Assembly (NCBI RefSeq): GCF_013522825.1
Contig: NZ_JAAMQZ010000038.1
Coordinates: 1 to 43,875, forward strand
Reading direction: 5' to 3'
DNA length: 43,875 nt
Source: Stutzerimonas stutzeri
GTDB taxonomy: Bacteria > Pseudomonadota > Gammaproteobacteria > Pseudomonadales > Pseudomonadaceae
Shown: positions 33,003 to 41,072 of the stretch, piece after piece
How the letters are laid out: every line of letters starts with the position of its first letter
Numbering within the stretch: position 1 is the stretch's first letter
The notes under the pieces: generated by a model
Seen by the model: the letters and a program-made list of their open reading frames with translations, nothing else
Databases searched by the model: none
Told to the model about the DNA's origin: nothing
Program-made: the position numbers and the translations under genes

Positions 33003-33824
33003 TCATGGCTGCGTCTCTTGGCTGGAAGCACCAGTGGCCTGTGCGGCCGCACGGCCACGGGGGCCGTGAAAGTATTCCTGTATCCACGGGTGCTTGAAGC
33101 GCTCGACTGCCTCGATGCCGTCGTTGATGAGTACCTTCTGGTTCGCCAGGACCGCGACACGGTCGCATATGGTGTACAGCGTATCGAGGTCGTGGGTTAC
33201 CAGAAACACCGTGAGGCCCAGTGCATTGCGCAGGGTCAGAATCAATTGGTCGAAAGATGCAGCCCCGATTGGATCCAGTCCTGCGGTGGGTTCGTCAAGA
33301 AACAGGATGTTCGCATCAAGCGCCAAGGCTCTCGCCAGTGCTGCTCGTTTCACCATGCCTCCGGACAACGAGGCCGGATACTTGTCTCCCGCTCCGGCAG
33401 GCAACCCCACCAAGCCCAGCTTGCTTCTTGCCAAACGCTCGGCAAGAGGCCGCGCCAGACCGACATGCTCGATCAAAGGAAGAGCGACGTTCTCCAAGAC
33501 GGTCAGCGATGAATACAACGCGCCCTTCTGGAACAGAATGCCGAACCTTCGCTCCATACGCGCGCGCGCAAGCCATTGGGCTCGCAGTAGGTCGCGCCCC
33601 CCGATACGGACCACGCCCGAATGCGGCTTCTGCAGCCCGACGACGCTACGCAAGAGCACGGATTTCCCGGTGCCTGACCCTCCCACCACGCCAAGGATTT
33701 CCCCGCGCCGCACGTCCAGGTCTAGGTCCTGATGGACCTGCTGGGTTCCAAACCTGTTGTCCAGGCCGCGCACTTCAATAGCGTGTCGCACACCGTTGTC
33801 GGTGTCTTGCTTCACCGCGCTCAC
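33003..33824 (-). CDS. MlaF-like ABC transporter ATPase
   Basis: This 273-residue ATPase powers the MCE transporter. Walker A is GGSGTGKSVLL (about residues 48-58), the Q-loop is ILFQKGALYSSLTV, the signature is LSGGMVKRAALARAL, Walker B is ILFLDEPTAGLDP and the switch is VFLVTHD. The FQKGALYSSLTV segment is typical of the MlaF/Ttg2A group rather than other ABC proteins. The start overlaps the permease stop by four bases. Confidence 0.94.
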   Translation of the reverse strand: MSAVKQDTDNGVRHAIEVRGLDNRFGTQQVHQDLDLDVRRGEILGVVGGSGTGKSVLLRSVVGLQKPHSGVVRIGGRDLLRAQWLARARMERRFGILFQKGALYSSLTVLENVALPLIEHVGLARPLAERLARSKLGLVGLPAGAGDKYPASLSGGMVKRAALARALALDANILFLDEPTAGLDPIGAASFDQLILTLRNALGLTVFLVTHDLDTLYTICDRVAVLANQKVLINDGIEAVERFKHPWIQEYFHGPRGRAAAQATGASSQETQP

Positions 33825-34978
33825 CAGCCCATCTCCATGAAGAACAGTGCAGCGATGGCGTCTATCAGGATCACCATGAAGATTGATTGCACGACACTAG
33901 ACGTCGTGTGGTCGCCTACCGACTCAGCGCTACCGGCGACCTTGAACCCTTCATGGCAGCCGATAGCGGCGATCATCACCGCGAAGAGCGGGGACTTGCT
34001 CATTCCGACAAGAAAATGGCGCACCTCGATTTTTTCCTGCACGATGGCAAGGAACTGTGCGGGAGGAATTTCCAAGCTCAGTGCGCATACGGTGGCGCCG
34101 CCCGCAATGCCAGCCAAGATGCCTACTAAGGTGAGCAGTGGCAAGGACACAAGAAGCGCCAGCACGCGTGGCAGCACCAGTAACTCGATGGGGTCGAGCG
34201 CGTTGGAGCGAAGCGCATCGATCTCTTCATTTGCCTTCATCGAACCGATTTGGGCGGTGTACGCGCTTGCGGTACGGCCTGCAATCAATATGGCCGGGAG
34301 CAGCACTCCGAACTCGCGCATGAACGAGAAGGCGACCAGATGCACCGAGAAGATGCTCGCACCGAAGTTGGCCAGCACCGTTGCTCCCAGGAACGCCACC
34401 ACCATTCCTACCATGAAGCTCAGTAGCGCCACGATGGGAATGGCGTCCACCGCTGATCGCTGGATTTGAGCGATCACCGAGGTCGCGCGCCAGCGACGCG
34501 GGTGACGAACGGTACGGCTCCATGTTTCGATGATCTGGCCCACGAACCCGGCCAGACCAAGACACGCACGACAGCCCTGTTCCAAGGTCAGGCCTATGCG
34601 TCCCAGACCGCGGAGCAGAGGATTCCCGCTCACCGCTGCTTTCTCCGTCTTCTGCTGATCGGTAGCAGCGGCGGCCAGCGCTCTCATTAGGGCGAGGCGA
34701 TCCGAGGACAGATTTGGAGCTGCCTCCGGCCGGTCGAGTATCGAGTCTGGCCCGAGAATTTCCACCAGCAGAGCCGCGCCGGCGGTGTCCAGTCTCTGGA
34801 CTTGCGTCCAGTCGAGTAAGGGAGTGGCGTACCCCTCGGCATGACTGATGCGGGCGGCGGACACGGATTTTGCCAGACTGGCGTAGTGCTCTATCGTCCA
34901 GTCGCCACCCGCCAGCCATTTGTGATCACCGCCGACCATGGCATCCTGCCGGAGCCAAGCCTGTGAAGCGTTGCTCAT
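33821..34978 (-). CDS. MlaE-type permease with fused N-terminal STAS-like domain
   Basis: This 385-residue protein combines an N-terminal STAS-like domain (about residues 20-120, LLDWTQVQRLDTAGAALLVEIL) with an MlaE permease (about 150-385). Permease signatures are LLSFMVGMVVAFLGA, FMREFGVLLPAILIAGRTASA, IGSMKANEEIDAL and LPRVLALLVSLPLLT. In the Mla system the STAS protein MlaB is separate, so this is a fused form, which occurs in other proteobacteria. The start at 34978 overlaps the DUF3313 stop (ATGA); an ATG at 34996 is an alternative. Confidence 0.92.
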   Translation of the reverse strand: MSNASQAWLRQDAMVGGDHKWLAGGDWTIEHYASLAKSVSAARISHAEGYATPLLDWTQVQRLDTAGAALLVEILGPDSILDRPEAAPNLSSDRLALMRALAAAATDQQKTEKAAVSGNPLLRGLGRIGLTLEQGCRACLGLAGFVGQIIETWSRTVRHPRRWRATSVIAQIQRSAVDAIPIVALLSFMVGMVVAFLGATVLANFGASIFSVHLVAFSFMREFGVLLPAILIAGRTASAYTAQIGSMKANEEIDALRSNALDPIELLVLPRVLALLVSLPLLTLVGILAGIAGGATVCALSLEIPPAQFLAIVQEKIEVRHFLVGMSKSPLFAVMIAAIGCHEGFKVAGSAESVGDHTTSSVVQSIFMVILIDAIAALFFMEMGW

Positions 34979-35595
34979 GGCTGCGTGTCCCGCCAAGCGC
35001 TGTCGATGCGCTCGATGCAGTTCGTGATCGCCGCTTTGGCATGACCCAGCAATGTGTACGAACCGGCGAACTCTTTAATGACGTTGCCGCGCTCGAAGCA
35101 ACTGGCGGCAGCAACCCGGCGTCCCGTCCTTAAATCGACTGCTTCGAACTCTAGGCTGGCACCACCCGTCGTCACGGGTCCAACCAGCAGGGTCGTCATT
35201 GCATTGACTGCCCGATTCGGTGTCTGCAGTTCGGTGACCGCTACACGCACCCGAACCTGTCCCGCGCCACCTGGGGGGGCGGGACTTTTGCCTTCCTGGC
35301 GTTTCAGTTCGCTCGTCACATGGTCTAGCACTTCGCGCTGCTGCGCGTCATCGAGCCCATCGATGCGACCCGAGGCGGTCTTGATCTGCGCTTCTTCCAC
35401 CACGACAGCGGCATAACGCTTGGGCTCGAATCCCGCTGCGCGGTACATCAGTACGTTCTCGTATCGTGTCGGCGATAACTTCTCGTAGTCGCCGAGAAAT
35501 CCGGAGCGCGTCATGCTGTTGGTCGCGCATCCAGAGAGCGCGCCTGCTACGCAAAAAAAGATGCCGCCGCGGATCAATGCAGTTTTGCTCTTCAT
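34975..35595 (-). CDS. DUF3313 family lipoprotein
   Basis: This 206-residue protein has a lipobox LSGC (Cys23) and matches DUF3313: SGFLGDYEKLSP, then YRAAGFEPKRYAAVVVEEAQI, then RVRVAVTELQTPN and GGASLEFEAVDLRTGRRVAA. Members are outer-membrane-associated lipoproteins of unknown function in Gram-negative bacteria. Its start is 15 bp downstream of the SMR-like gene and its stop overlaps the permease start, so it links the efflux and lipid-transport halves of the operon. Confidence 0.87.
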   Translation of the reverse strand: MKSKTALIRGGIFFCVAGALSGCATNSMTRSGFLGDYEKLSPTRYENVLMYRAAGFEPKRYAAVVVEEAQIKTASGRIDGLDDAQQREVLDHVTSELKRQEGKSPAPPGGAGQVRVRVAVTELQTPNRAVNAMTTLLVGPVTTGGASLEFEAVDLRTGRRVAAASCFERGNVIKEFAGSYTLLGHAKAAITNCIERIDSAWRDTQP

Positions 35596-35610
35596 AATGG
35601 GTCTCCTTGA

Positions 35611-35958
35611 TCAAACGAAACTAAGACAGGCAATGCCTGCTGCGATGAGGGCGGTGCCAGACCAGCGCGTTACCGATGCGACATCGCCTAGTAGGAGGGC
35701 GCCGACGCCCAAGTTTCCAAGTAGCCCGATTCCTGCCCAGGCTGCAGAGGCCGCGCTGATCGGAATCCGCTTGAGCGCGAACCACAAAAGTGCGCCGCTG
35801 GCCGCCATGCACGTCACTGCCACACAGAGGCCGACCCAGCGCATCGGACCGCCCGCCGTGATGGCCCGCAGGCCCAGTGGATAGCCCGCTCCTAGAACCC
35901 CTGCGGCAATGACAATCGACCAGGATTTCCAGATCAGCGGATGGGTGCTGAATCGCAT
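35611..35958 (-). CDS. SMR-like small membrane protein lacking the conserved glutamate
   Basis: This 115-residue protein has four hydrophobic segments and aligns along its length with the SugE/SMR family: SWSIVIAAGVLGAGYPLGLR in TM1, ALLWFALKRIPISAASAAW, then GIGLLGNLGVGALLLGD. In SMR pumps the TM1 Glu (GLLEVVWAVGLK in SugE) binds drug and proton; here the matching position is Gly (VLGAGYPLGLR). It could therefore be a non-transporting partner or have another role. An ATG at 36042, overlapping the RND stop, would add a Cys-rich 28-residue N-terminus; 35958 gives the usual family length. Confidence 0.78.
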   Translation of the reverse strand: MRFSTHPLIWKSWSIVIAAGVLGAGYPLGLRAITAGGPMRWVGLCVAVTCMAASGALLWFALKRIPISAASAAWAGIGLLGNLGVGALLLGDVASVTRWSGTALIAAGIACLSFV

Positions 35959-36038
35959 AAGCCTAGCGAGACATACGCATGAAGCGTGGGTGCATACGAA
36001 TTCTGAGAATGCGCAGCACGCGGCGGCTCGCAAGAGAC

Positions 36039-39000
36039 TCATGAGCGATCTCCATGCGCGGTGGCGGCACTCAGGTTCCACGGCCCAATTCGCTTGATTC
36101 CAAACAGGACTTCGTAAAGCAGCGGAATCAAGCCCAACGTCACCAGCGTTCCGAGTGCCAGCCCACCGATCATCGCGATCGCCATCCCTTTCCATAATGG
36201 TCCGGAGAAGAGCATGAGTGGCACCAGTCCCGAAATGCAGGTGACCTTGGTCATCACGATTGGACGAAGCCGTTGTATCGCGGCCCCAACCAAGGCTTCA
36301 TGGCGTGGCAGGCCTTCCGCTAGCCCCTGGTCGATGCGTTCCAGCAAGAGCACGGCGTTGTTGACAATGATCCCGAACAGGGCCAGTACGCCGAAGGTCG
36401 CCATGAAGCTGAAAGGTGTGCCGGTCAGCTTCAGAGCCAATACCACGCCGATAAGCGTGAAAGGGATCGTCGCGAGGATCACACCGAGCTTGCGGAAAGA
36501 ATTGAACTGCCATACGAACAGCATCAGCATCGCCAGAAATGCGAGGGGCATGTAGGTCGACAGCGCGGCGTTCGATTCGGCGGCTTCCTCGATCTCGCCG
36601 CCAAGTTCAACCGAGTAGCCCGCGGGCAGGTCCAGGGCAGCGACGCTAGGCGCCAGGCGGTTGATGATCTCCTGGGCGGTGTAAGAGGTGTTCTGTCCTT
36701 GCACGGTGATCGTGCGGATGAGATTGCGCCGTTGGATGACCGAGGGCTCGCTCGCGAGCGATACGTCTGCGACCTGAGCCAGCGTCACCGCTGGACCGCC
36801 GTTGGTGGGATAGATGAGCGTCGCGCCTACGTCTGCCGTGCTGCGACGCTCGCTTACGATACTGCGCAGGACGATCGGGACGGAGGTGTCACCGTCGCGA
36901 ATAACCGAGATCGATCTGCCGCTGTAGCGGACATCCAGCCCGCCAGCGATGTCTTCAGTCGTCACGCCCGCCCGACGCGCGCGGTCCTGGTCGACCCGTA
37001 CGTCGATGCGGCCAACGCGCGTATCCCAATCGTTCTTGACGTTGATGGTGCCGGGCAGCTTGCGCAGCGCTGCTTCGATTTTGGACGCGGCCCCCAACAA
37101 TACCTCCTCATCCGGACCGCTGACGCGATAAATGGCAGTCCCTGACTCGGTCGCACCGAGTGAGAAACGCTTGGGCTCGGCGCGCACGTCGCCATGTGCT
37201 TGCGCAAAGTAGCTGCGGGTGCGGGCGAGGACGGCGTCGATGTCGCTCTTCGGCTTCAATGTGACAACGAAGTACGCGATGTTCGATGCCGGCAGTGGTG
37301 GATTCAGGCTAAGGATGAAGCGCGGGCCACCATCGGCGACGTAGCCGATGTGATCGGAGACTTCTGGATTGATGTTCGTGTCGCCCAGCCAACCACTGAT
37401 CTGCTTCACGCGGGCGAGCGTTTCGCGCGAGTCGGTACCGGGGGCGAGCTGCACCGGAATCTGGAACTGAAGCCGGTCGGACTTGGGCATGAAATCGTAC
37501 GGCAGGGTGGTGAAGCCATACAGCGCAATGGCAAGCGCCGCGATCATCGACGCTACATAGACCGCCTTATGGTGGAGCACCCACTCCAGTACGCGCCGGT
37601 AGCCACGGTAGAAGCGGGTGTCATAGGCGTCGCCCTGCTCCTGCTTGTGGTGGGGTTTGGCGAAGTGGTAGCACAATAGGGGCGTGACAGTCAGGCACAG
37701 CAGCCACGAAGCGAACAACGTCAGTGCCAGCACGACCACGAGATTGTGCAGATACTCGCTCGTGGCGTTCTGGCCAAAAAAGAACGGCGAGAACACGATC
37801 ACGATCACGAGCGAGGACGTGAGCAGCGGAATGGCGAGCGTGCGGCCCGCCTCGAGGCAGGCATGCTTACGATCTTCGCCACCGGCCAGGCGGCGTTCGA
37901 TGTCTTCGGCAATCACAATGCCGTTGTCCACCAACAAGCCGAGCGCAATGATGATGGCGCCCATCGAGACGTTCTGAAGCTCGATGTTCATCGCGCGCAT
38001 GACGATGAGTGCACTGAGGATCGTCAACGGCACGATCATGCCCACGATGATCCCGGTGCGCCAACCGAGAAATAGCACGACGACACCGAGGACGACGATG
38101 ATCGTCTCCATCATGACGTGGTTCATTTTGCCCATCTCGTGCTTGACGACATCGGCCTGGAAAGTGACGTATGACAGATCGAAACCCGCCGGCAGCAGCT
38201 TCTCCTGGTCTGCAACCCGTGCTTTGAGCGCTTTTCCGAACTGCTCCACGTTCTGACCGGAGGCCATCGAAACCGCCATGACGACAGCGGGCTGGCCTTT
38301 GTAGATGGCAGCAGATTCCGGCGGATCGGCTGGCCGCACACTCACCTGCGCCAGTTCACCCAATGCGATCGTCGGCACGGGCGCCGTACTACTTTGCGGT
38401 CGTGGCAGCGCGATCGGCATTGCTCGCAGGGAGGGAGCGTCACGCACTTCGCCACTGACCGCCAAGGTTGCATTGATGCCGCCGACAACAATTTGTCCAC
38501 CCGAAGCGACGACGTTCTGTTTGACGAGTTGGTCGATCACCCCCTGTGGTGTCAGCTCCAATCGCGCGAGCCTAGGCCGATCGAATTCGAGATAGACGCG
38601 CTCTTCCTGCAGGCCGTAGAAAGTGATGCGCTCAATACCAGGCACGGTGTACAGGCGGTCGCGCATCTGCTTGAGCGCGACGCGCATCTCGCTCATGGAG
38701 TAACCTGGTGCAGTGACCGCAATCGAGGCAACCGCGACGCGGCCGAAGTCTTCGTCGACGAAAGGCCCCATTGTGCTCTGTGGTAAGGCATCCTTCGAAT
38801 CGGCGACCTTGGCCCGGACGCGCTGCCAGATCGGTGCCAAGTCGGTGTAGCGGTCCCAGATCGTGACCTGGATCATGGCGCTGCCTGCGCGCACGGTGCT
38901 CGTCACGCGCTTGACCTCTGCCAGTTCGCGCAAGCGCTCCTCGATCGGCCGGGCAATGAGTTGCTCAACGCGTTCGGCGGGCAGCCCCGGGTTCAACGCC

Positions 39001-39143
39001 GTGACCATCGCATCGCGGACCGTGACAGTCGGCTCCTCCTGAGAAGGAAAATTCAGGAAGGTCGCGATGCCGGCGACGAAAATGATGAGCGCTACAAAGT
39101 AGGTAAGTCGACTGGCGCGCAGCGCCATCTCGGTGATCTTCAT
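36039..39143 (-). CDS. RND efflux pump inner-membrane transporter
   Basis: This 1034-residue transporter is the inner-membrane pump of a tripartite efflux system, of the group that includes TriC and MexK rather than MexB. It has twelve membrane segments by hydrophobicity, two large periplasmic loops and the family motif LGLLVDNGIVIAEDIERRL in TM4. There the first acidic residue of the proton relay (Asp406) is kept and the second is Asn407, as in several relatives of this group. It follows the adaptor gene by 24 bp and its stop lies at the SMR-like gene, within one operon. Confidence 0.94.
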   Translation of the reverse strand: MKITEMALRASRLTYFVALIIFVAGIATFLNFPSQEEPTVTVRDAMVTALNPGLPAERVEQLIARPIEERLRELAEVKRVTSTVRAGSAMIQVTIWDRYTDLAPIWQRVRAKVADSKDALPQSTMGPFVDEDFGRVAVASIAVTAPGYSMSEMRVALKQMRDRLYTVPGIERITFYGLQEERVYLEFDRPRLARLELTPQGVIDQLVKQNVVASGGQIVVGGINATLAVSGEVRDAPSLRAMPIALPRPQSSTAPVPTIALGELAQVSVRPADPPESAAIYKGQPAVVMAVSMASGQNVEQFGKALKARVADQEKLLPAGFDLSYVTFQADVVKHEMGKMNHVMMETIIVVLGVVVLFLGWRTGIIVGMIVPLTILSALIVMRAMNIELQNVSMGAIIIALGLLVDNGIVIAEDIERRLAGGEDRKHACLEAGRTLAIPLLTSSLVIVIVFSPFFFGQNATSEYLHNLVVVLALTLFASWLLCLTVTPLLCYHFAKPHHKQEQGDAYDTRFYRGYRRVLEWVLHHKAVYVASMIAALAIALYGFTTLPYDFMPKSDRLQFQIPVQLAPGTDSRETLARVKQISGWLGDTNINPEVSDHIGYVADGGPRFILSLNPPLPASNIAYFVVTLKPKSDIDAVLARTRSYFAQAHGDVRAEPKRFSLGATESGTAIYRVSGPDEEVLLGAASKIEAALRKLPGTINVKNDWDTRVGRIDVRVDQDRARRAGVTTEDIAGGLDVRYSGRSISVIRDGDTSVPIVLRSIVSERRSTADVGATLIYPTNGGPAVTLAQVADVSLASEPSVIQRRNLIRTITVQGQNTSYTAQEIINRLAPSVAALDLPAGYSVELGGEIEEAAESNAALSTYMPLAFLAMLMLFVWQFNSFRKLGVILATIPFTLIGVVLALKLTGTPFSFMATFGVLALFGIIVNNAVLLLERIDQGLAEGLPRHEALVGAAIQRLRPIVMTKVTCISGLVPLMLFSGPLWKGMAIAMIGGLALGTLVTLGLIPLLYEVLFGIKRIGPWNLSAATAHGDRS

Positions 39144-39167
39144 GATGAAGTAACCTGGTGGATCGCG

Positions 39168-40334
39168 TTAGCGCTTGGTCAATTGAGTGGTGGCTTCCAG
39201 TGGTGTCACTGGCTGTCCATCGGTGAGCCATCCTCCTCCGGCGGCAACCACCGTCTCGCCGGGCTTGAGTCCAGCGAGGACGCGCGCGCTGTCTCCTTCC
39301 TGTACCGGCGTGAAGCGCACCGCGCGACGGTGCACCTTCTTATCTTCAGGGGTGTAGACGAAGACGGAAGCCTCGCCCGGCTTCGTGCCGAGCACCAGCG
39401 AGGCATAAGGTATGGATACAGTCTCGGGCCGAGAGGTCTTGGAGGTTGCCGCAGGTGCGTCGAGCACGACCTGTACGGGAATACCTGGCCGAAGTGCGCG
39501 CGCTTGCGCGTTATCTTCAGGCACTAGCACCACGGGTAGGAGCGAGCCATTTTCGGCGCGCAGACCGACACGACGTACCACCGCTCGGATTGGTTGTTCG
39601 GCTCCGCTCCAGCTCAGTTCTGCGCGTTGGCCGACATCTATGTGAGGTGCCTGTGTAGTAGACGCGTTCGCGATGATCTCAGTGCCACTGCGCACGCCGT
39701 CGACCTGAAATACCGGCGCACCAGCAGCAATGTCGGTGAACGCCAAAGCCAGCTTTTCCGCCACGACACCATCGAAAGGAGCGACGATCATCGTGCCACG
39801 TTGTGCTCGTTCGGCCAGGCCAAGCGCCGCCTTGGCAGTGCGCGCTTGACCCTCTGCGACCGCTAGCTGCGCCTTCGCGCTCTCGAACGCAGCAGGGGAG
39901 ATGACTTCGCTTTCGAGCAACCGGCGCTGTTGATCTGTCTGTACACGTCGATCCATCAGGCCGGCTTCGGCGGCCGCCAGGGATGCTTGCGCTTGTGTCA
40001 CGCGAAGCCGGTCAGGTTGCGCATCAAGTTCTGCCAGGACTTGGCCGCGGGAGAACCGTTCACCCACGTCGACGTTCAACTTGGCGATCCGTCCTCCTGT
40101 TTCAAATCCTAGGATGCTGCGCTCGGTTGCTCGCGCCGAGCCAGTCAATTCGATGCGAGAGCTATGCGGGAGATCCGACTGCGCGGCGGCGAGCTTCACT
40201 GCGCGCGGAGGCTCGGATACGGTGGATTGCGAGTTTCCGCACCCTGAGAGCAGAGTCGAAATGGATAGTGTGCAAGCAACCGCCAAGGAGCGCGGTGCGC
40301 ACGCGGTCATGACACCGCTACGGACGCGACTCAT
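39168..40334 (-). CDS. RND efflux periplasmic adaptor (MFP)
   Basis: This 388-residue adaptor joins the RND pump to the outer-membrane channel. It begins with a signal sequence and a lipobox LSGC (Cys32), so it is a lipoprotein. The lipoyl/barrel-sandwich parts are seen as FETGGRIAKLNVDVGERFSRGQVLAELD and GTMIVAPFDGVVAEKLA, with the alpha hairpin between (about 110-190). The C-terminal domain ends GLKPGETVVAAGGGWL. The start at 40334 overlaps the TetR stop; the open frame continues to 40541. Confidence 0.92.
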   Translation of the reverse strand: MSRVRSGVMTACAPRSLAVACTLSISTLLSGCGNSQSTVSEPPRAVKLAAAQSDLPHSSRIELTGSARATERSILGFETGGRIAKLNVDVGERFSRGQVLAELDAQPDRLRVTQAQASLAAAEAGLMDRRVQTDQQRRLLESEVISPAAFESAKAQLAVAEGQARTAKAALGLAERAQRGTMIVAPFDGVVAEKLALAFTDIAAGAPVFQVDGVRSGTEIIANASTTQAPHIDVGQRAELSWSGAEQPIRAVVRRVGLRAENGSLLPVVLVPEDNAQARALRPGIPVQVVLDAPAATSKTSRPETVSIPYASLVLGTKPGEASVFVYTPEDKKVHRRAVRFTPVQEGDSARVLAGLKPGETVVAAGGGWLTDGQPVTPLEATTQLTKR

Positions 40335-40972
40335 GTGCGTCCTTTTGCCGGGACAAGTTCGAGATGGCCCGAGGCGAGATCCTGGAGCGCCCGAAAGAAA
40401 TGCCGCCGCTCTGCGGGTGCGAGTATTGGCAAACCCAGAAGATCGGCGAACAGGGCGCCATCCAATGCCAGCATGATGAGTGCCGCGGTCTCGGTGCCAC
40501 GCGGGGATCGACGCACGCGTTCGTACTGCACGCGGTACCACTCGCGCAGTGGGTCGAGAAGTGTTGGATCTTCCGCAGCTGCCGCGAGCAGCGCTGCGCC
40601 CATCTTCTGCATCTCGTCGTCGGGCATCGCTTCCACCTGGCTCGACAGCCAGGGGTCCGGATCTCCGGCAAACCTGCGCTCGTGATTGGCTTGTACCGCG
40701 TCGTCCGCCCGGATCATCTCGTCGATCAGTGTCACGAACAAATCGCGTTTGGTCTTGAAGTGATAGAGAAACGCCCCTTTGCTCAACCCGGCCCGCACAA
40801 CGACGGCGTCCAGTGTCAAGCGACTGGCACCTTCCTCCAGTACCAGTTCGCGGGCGGCCTGCAGGATGCGGTCGCGAGTTCGCTGGGCTCCTTGCTGGAG
40901 GCCGGGCTGCGCATCGGCGCTGCTATGGGCAGTGGACGGGGGGGGCAACTTTGTTTTCGCGCGGGGCGGCAT
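40331..40972 (-). CDS. TetR-family repressor of the efflux operon
   Basis: This 213-residue regulator has a TetR helix-turn-helix at about residues 30-75: TRDRILQAARELVLEEGASR, then LDAVVVRAGLSKGAFLYHFKTKRDLF. A charged, proline-rich N-terminal arm precedes it. The C-terminal part is a ligand-binding helical domain. It is the first gene of the operon, with TTGGAGC before the start, and diverges from the outer-membrane factor gene across a 100-bp gap with a palindrome. It probably represses both directions and is released by the pump substrate. Confidence 0.92.
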   Translation of the reverse strand: MPPRAKTKLPPPSTAHSSADAQPGLQQGAQRTRDRILQAARELVLEEGASRLTLDAVVVRAGLSKGAFLYHFKTKRDLFVTLIDEMIRADDAVQANHERRFAGDPDPWLSSQVEAMPDDEMQKMGAALLAAAAEDPTLLDPLREWYRVQYERVRRSPRGTETAALIMLALDGALFADLLGLPILAPAERRHFFRALQDLASGHLELVPAKGRT

Positions 40973-40991
40973 GGTCGTGCTCCAAAAAAGC

Positions 40992-41045
40992 TTGAGTCAT
41001 ATACAGTCCAGACGGTATAGTAGAAGCCATACAACAGTCCGTCAA
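40992..41045. promoter_or_regulatory. Divergent promoters with a palindrome, probable TetR operator
   Basis: The 18-bp near-palindrome ATACAGTCCAGACGGTAT lies at 41001-41018 (arms ATACnGTC and GACnGTAT). A plus-strand promoter reads TTGAGT (40992-40997), 18 bp, TATAGT (41016-41021) toward the channel gene. A minus-strand promoter reads TTGACG (41040-41045), 17 bp, TACTAT (41017-41022) toward tetR. Both -10 boxes touch the palindrome, so one bound repressor could block both. The elements are visible; binding is inference. Confidence 0.75.
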
Positions 41046-41072
41046 GACTTTTTCGGAACGCAAGGAGCTGCC

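Noticed and set aside
36039..39143. Missing second aspartate in the RND TM4 motif as evidence of an inactive pump
   Set aside because: Relatives in the same RND subgroup also have Asp-Asn at this place, and the gene is full length.
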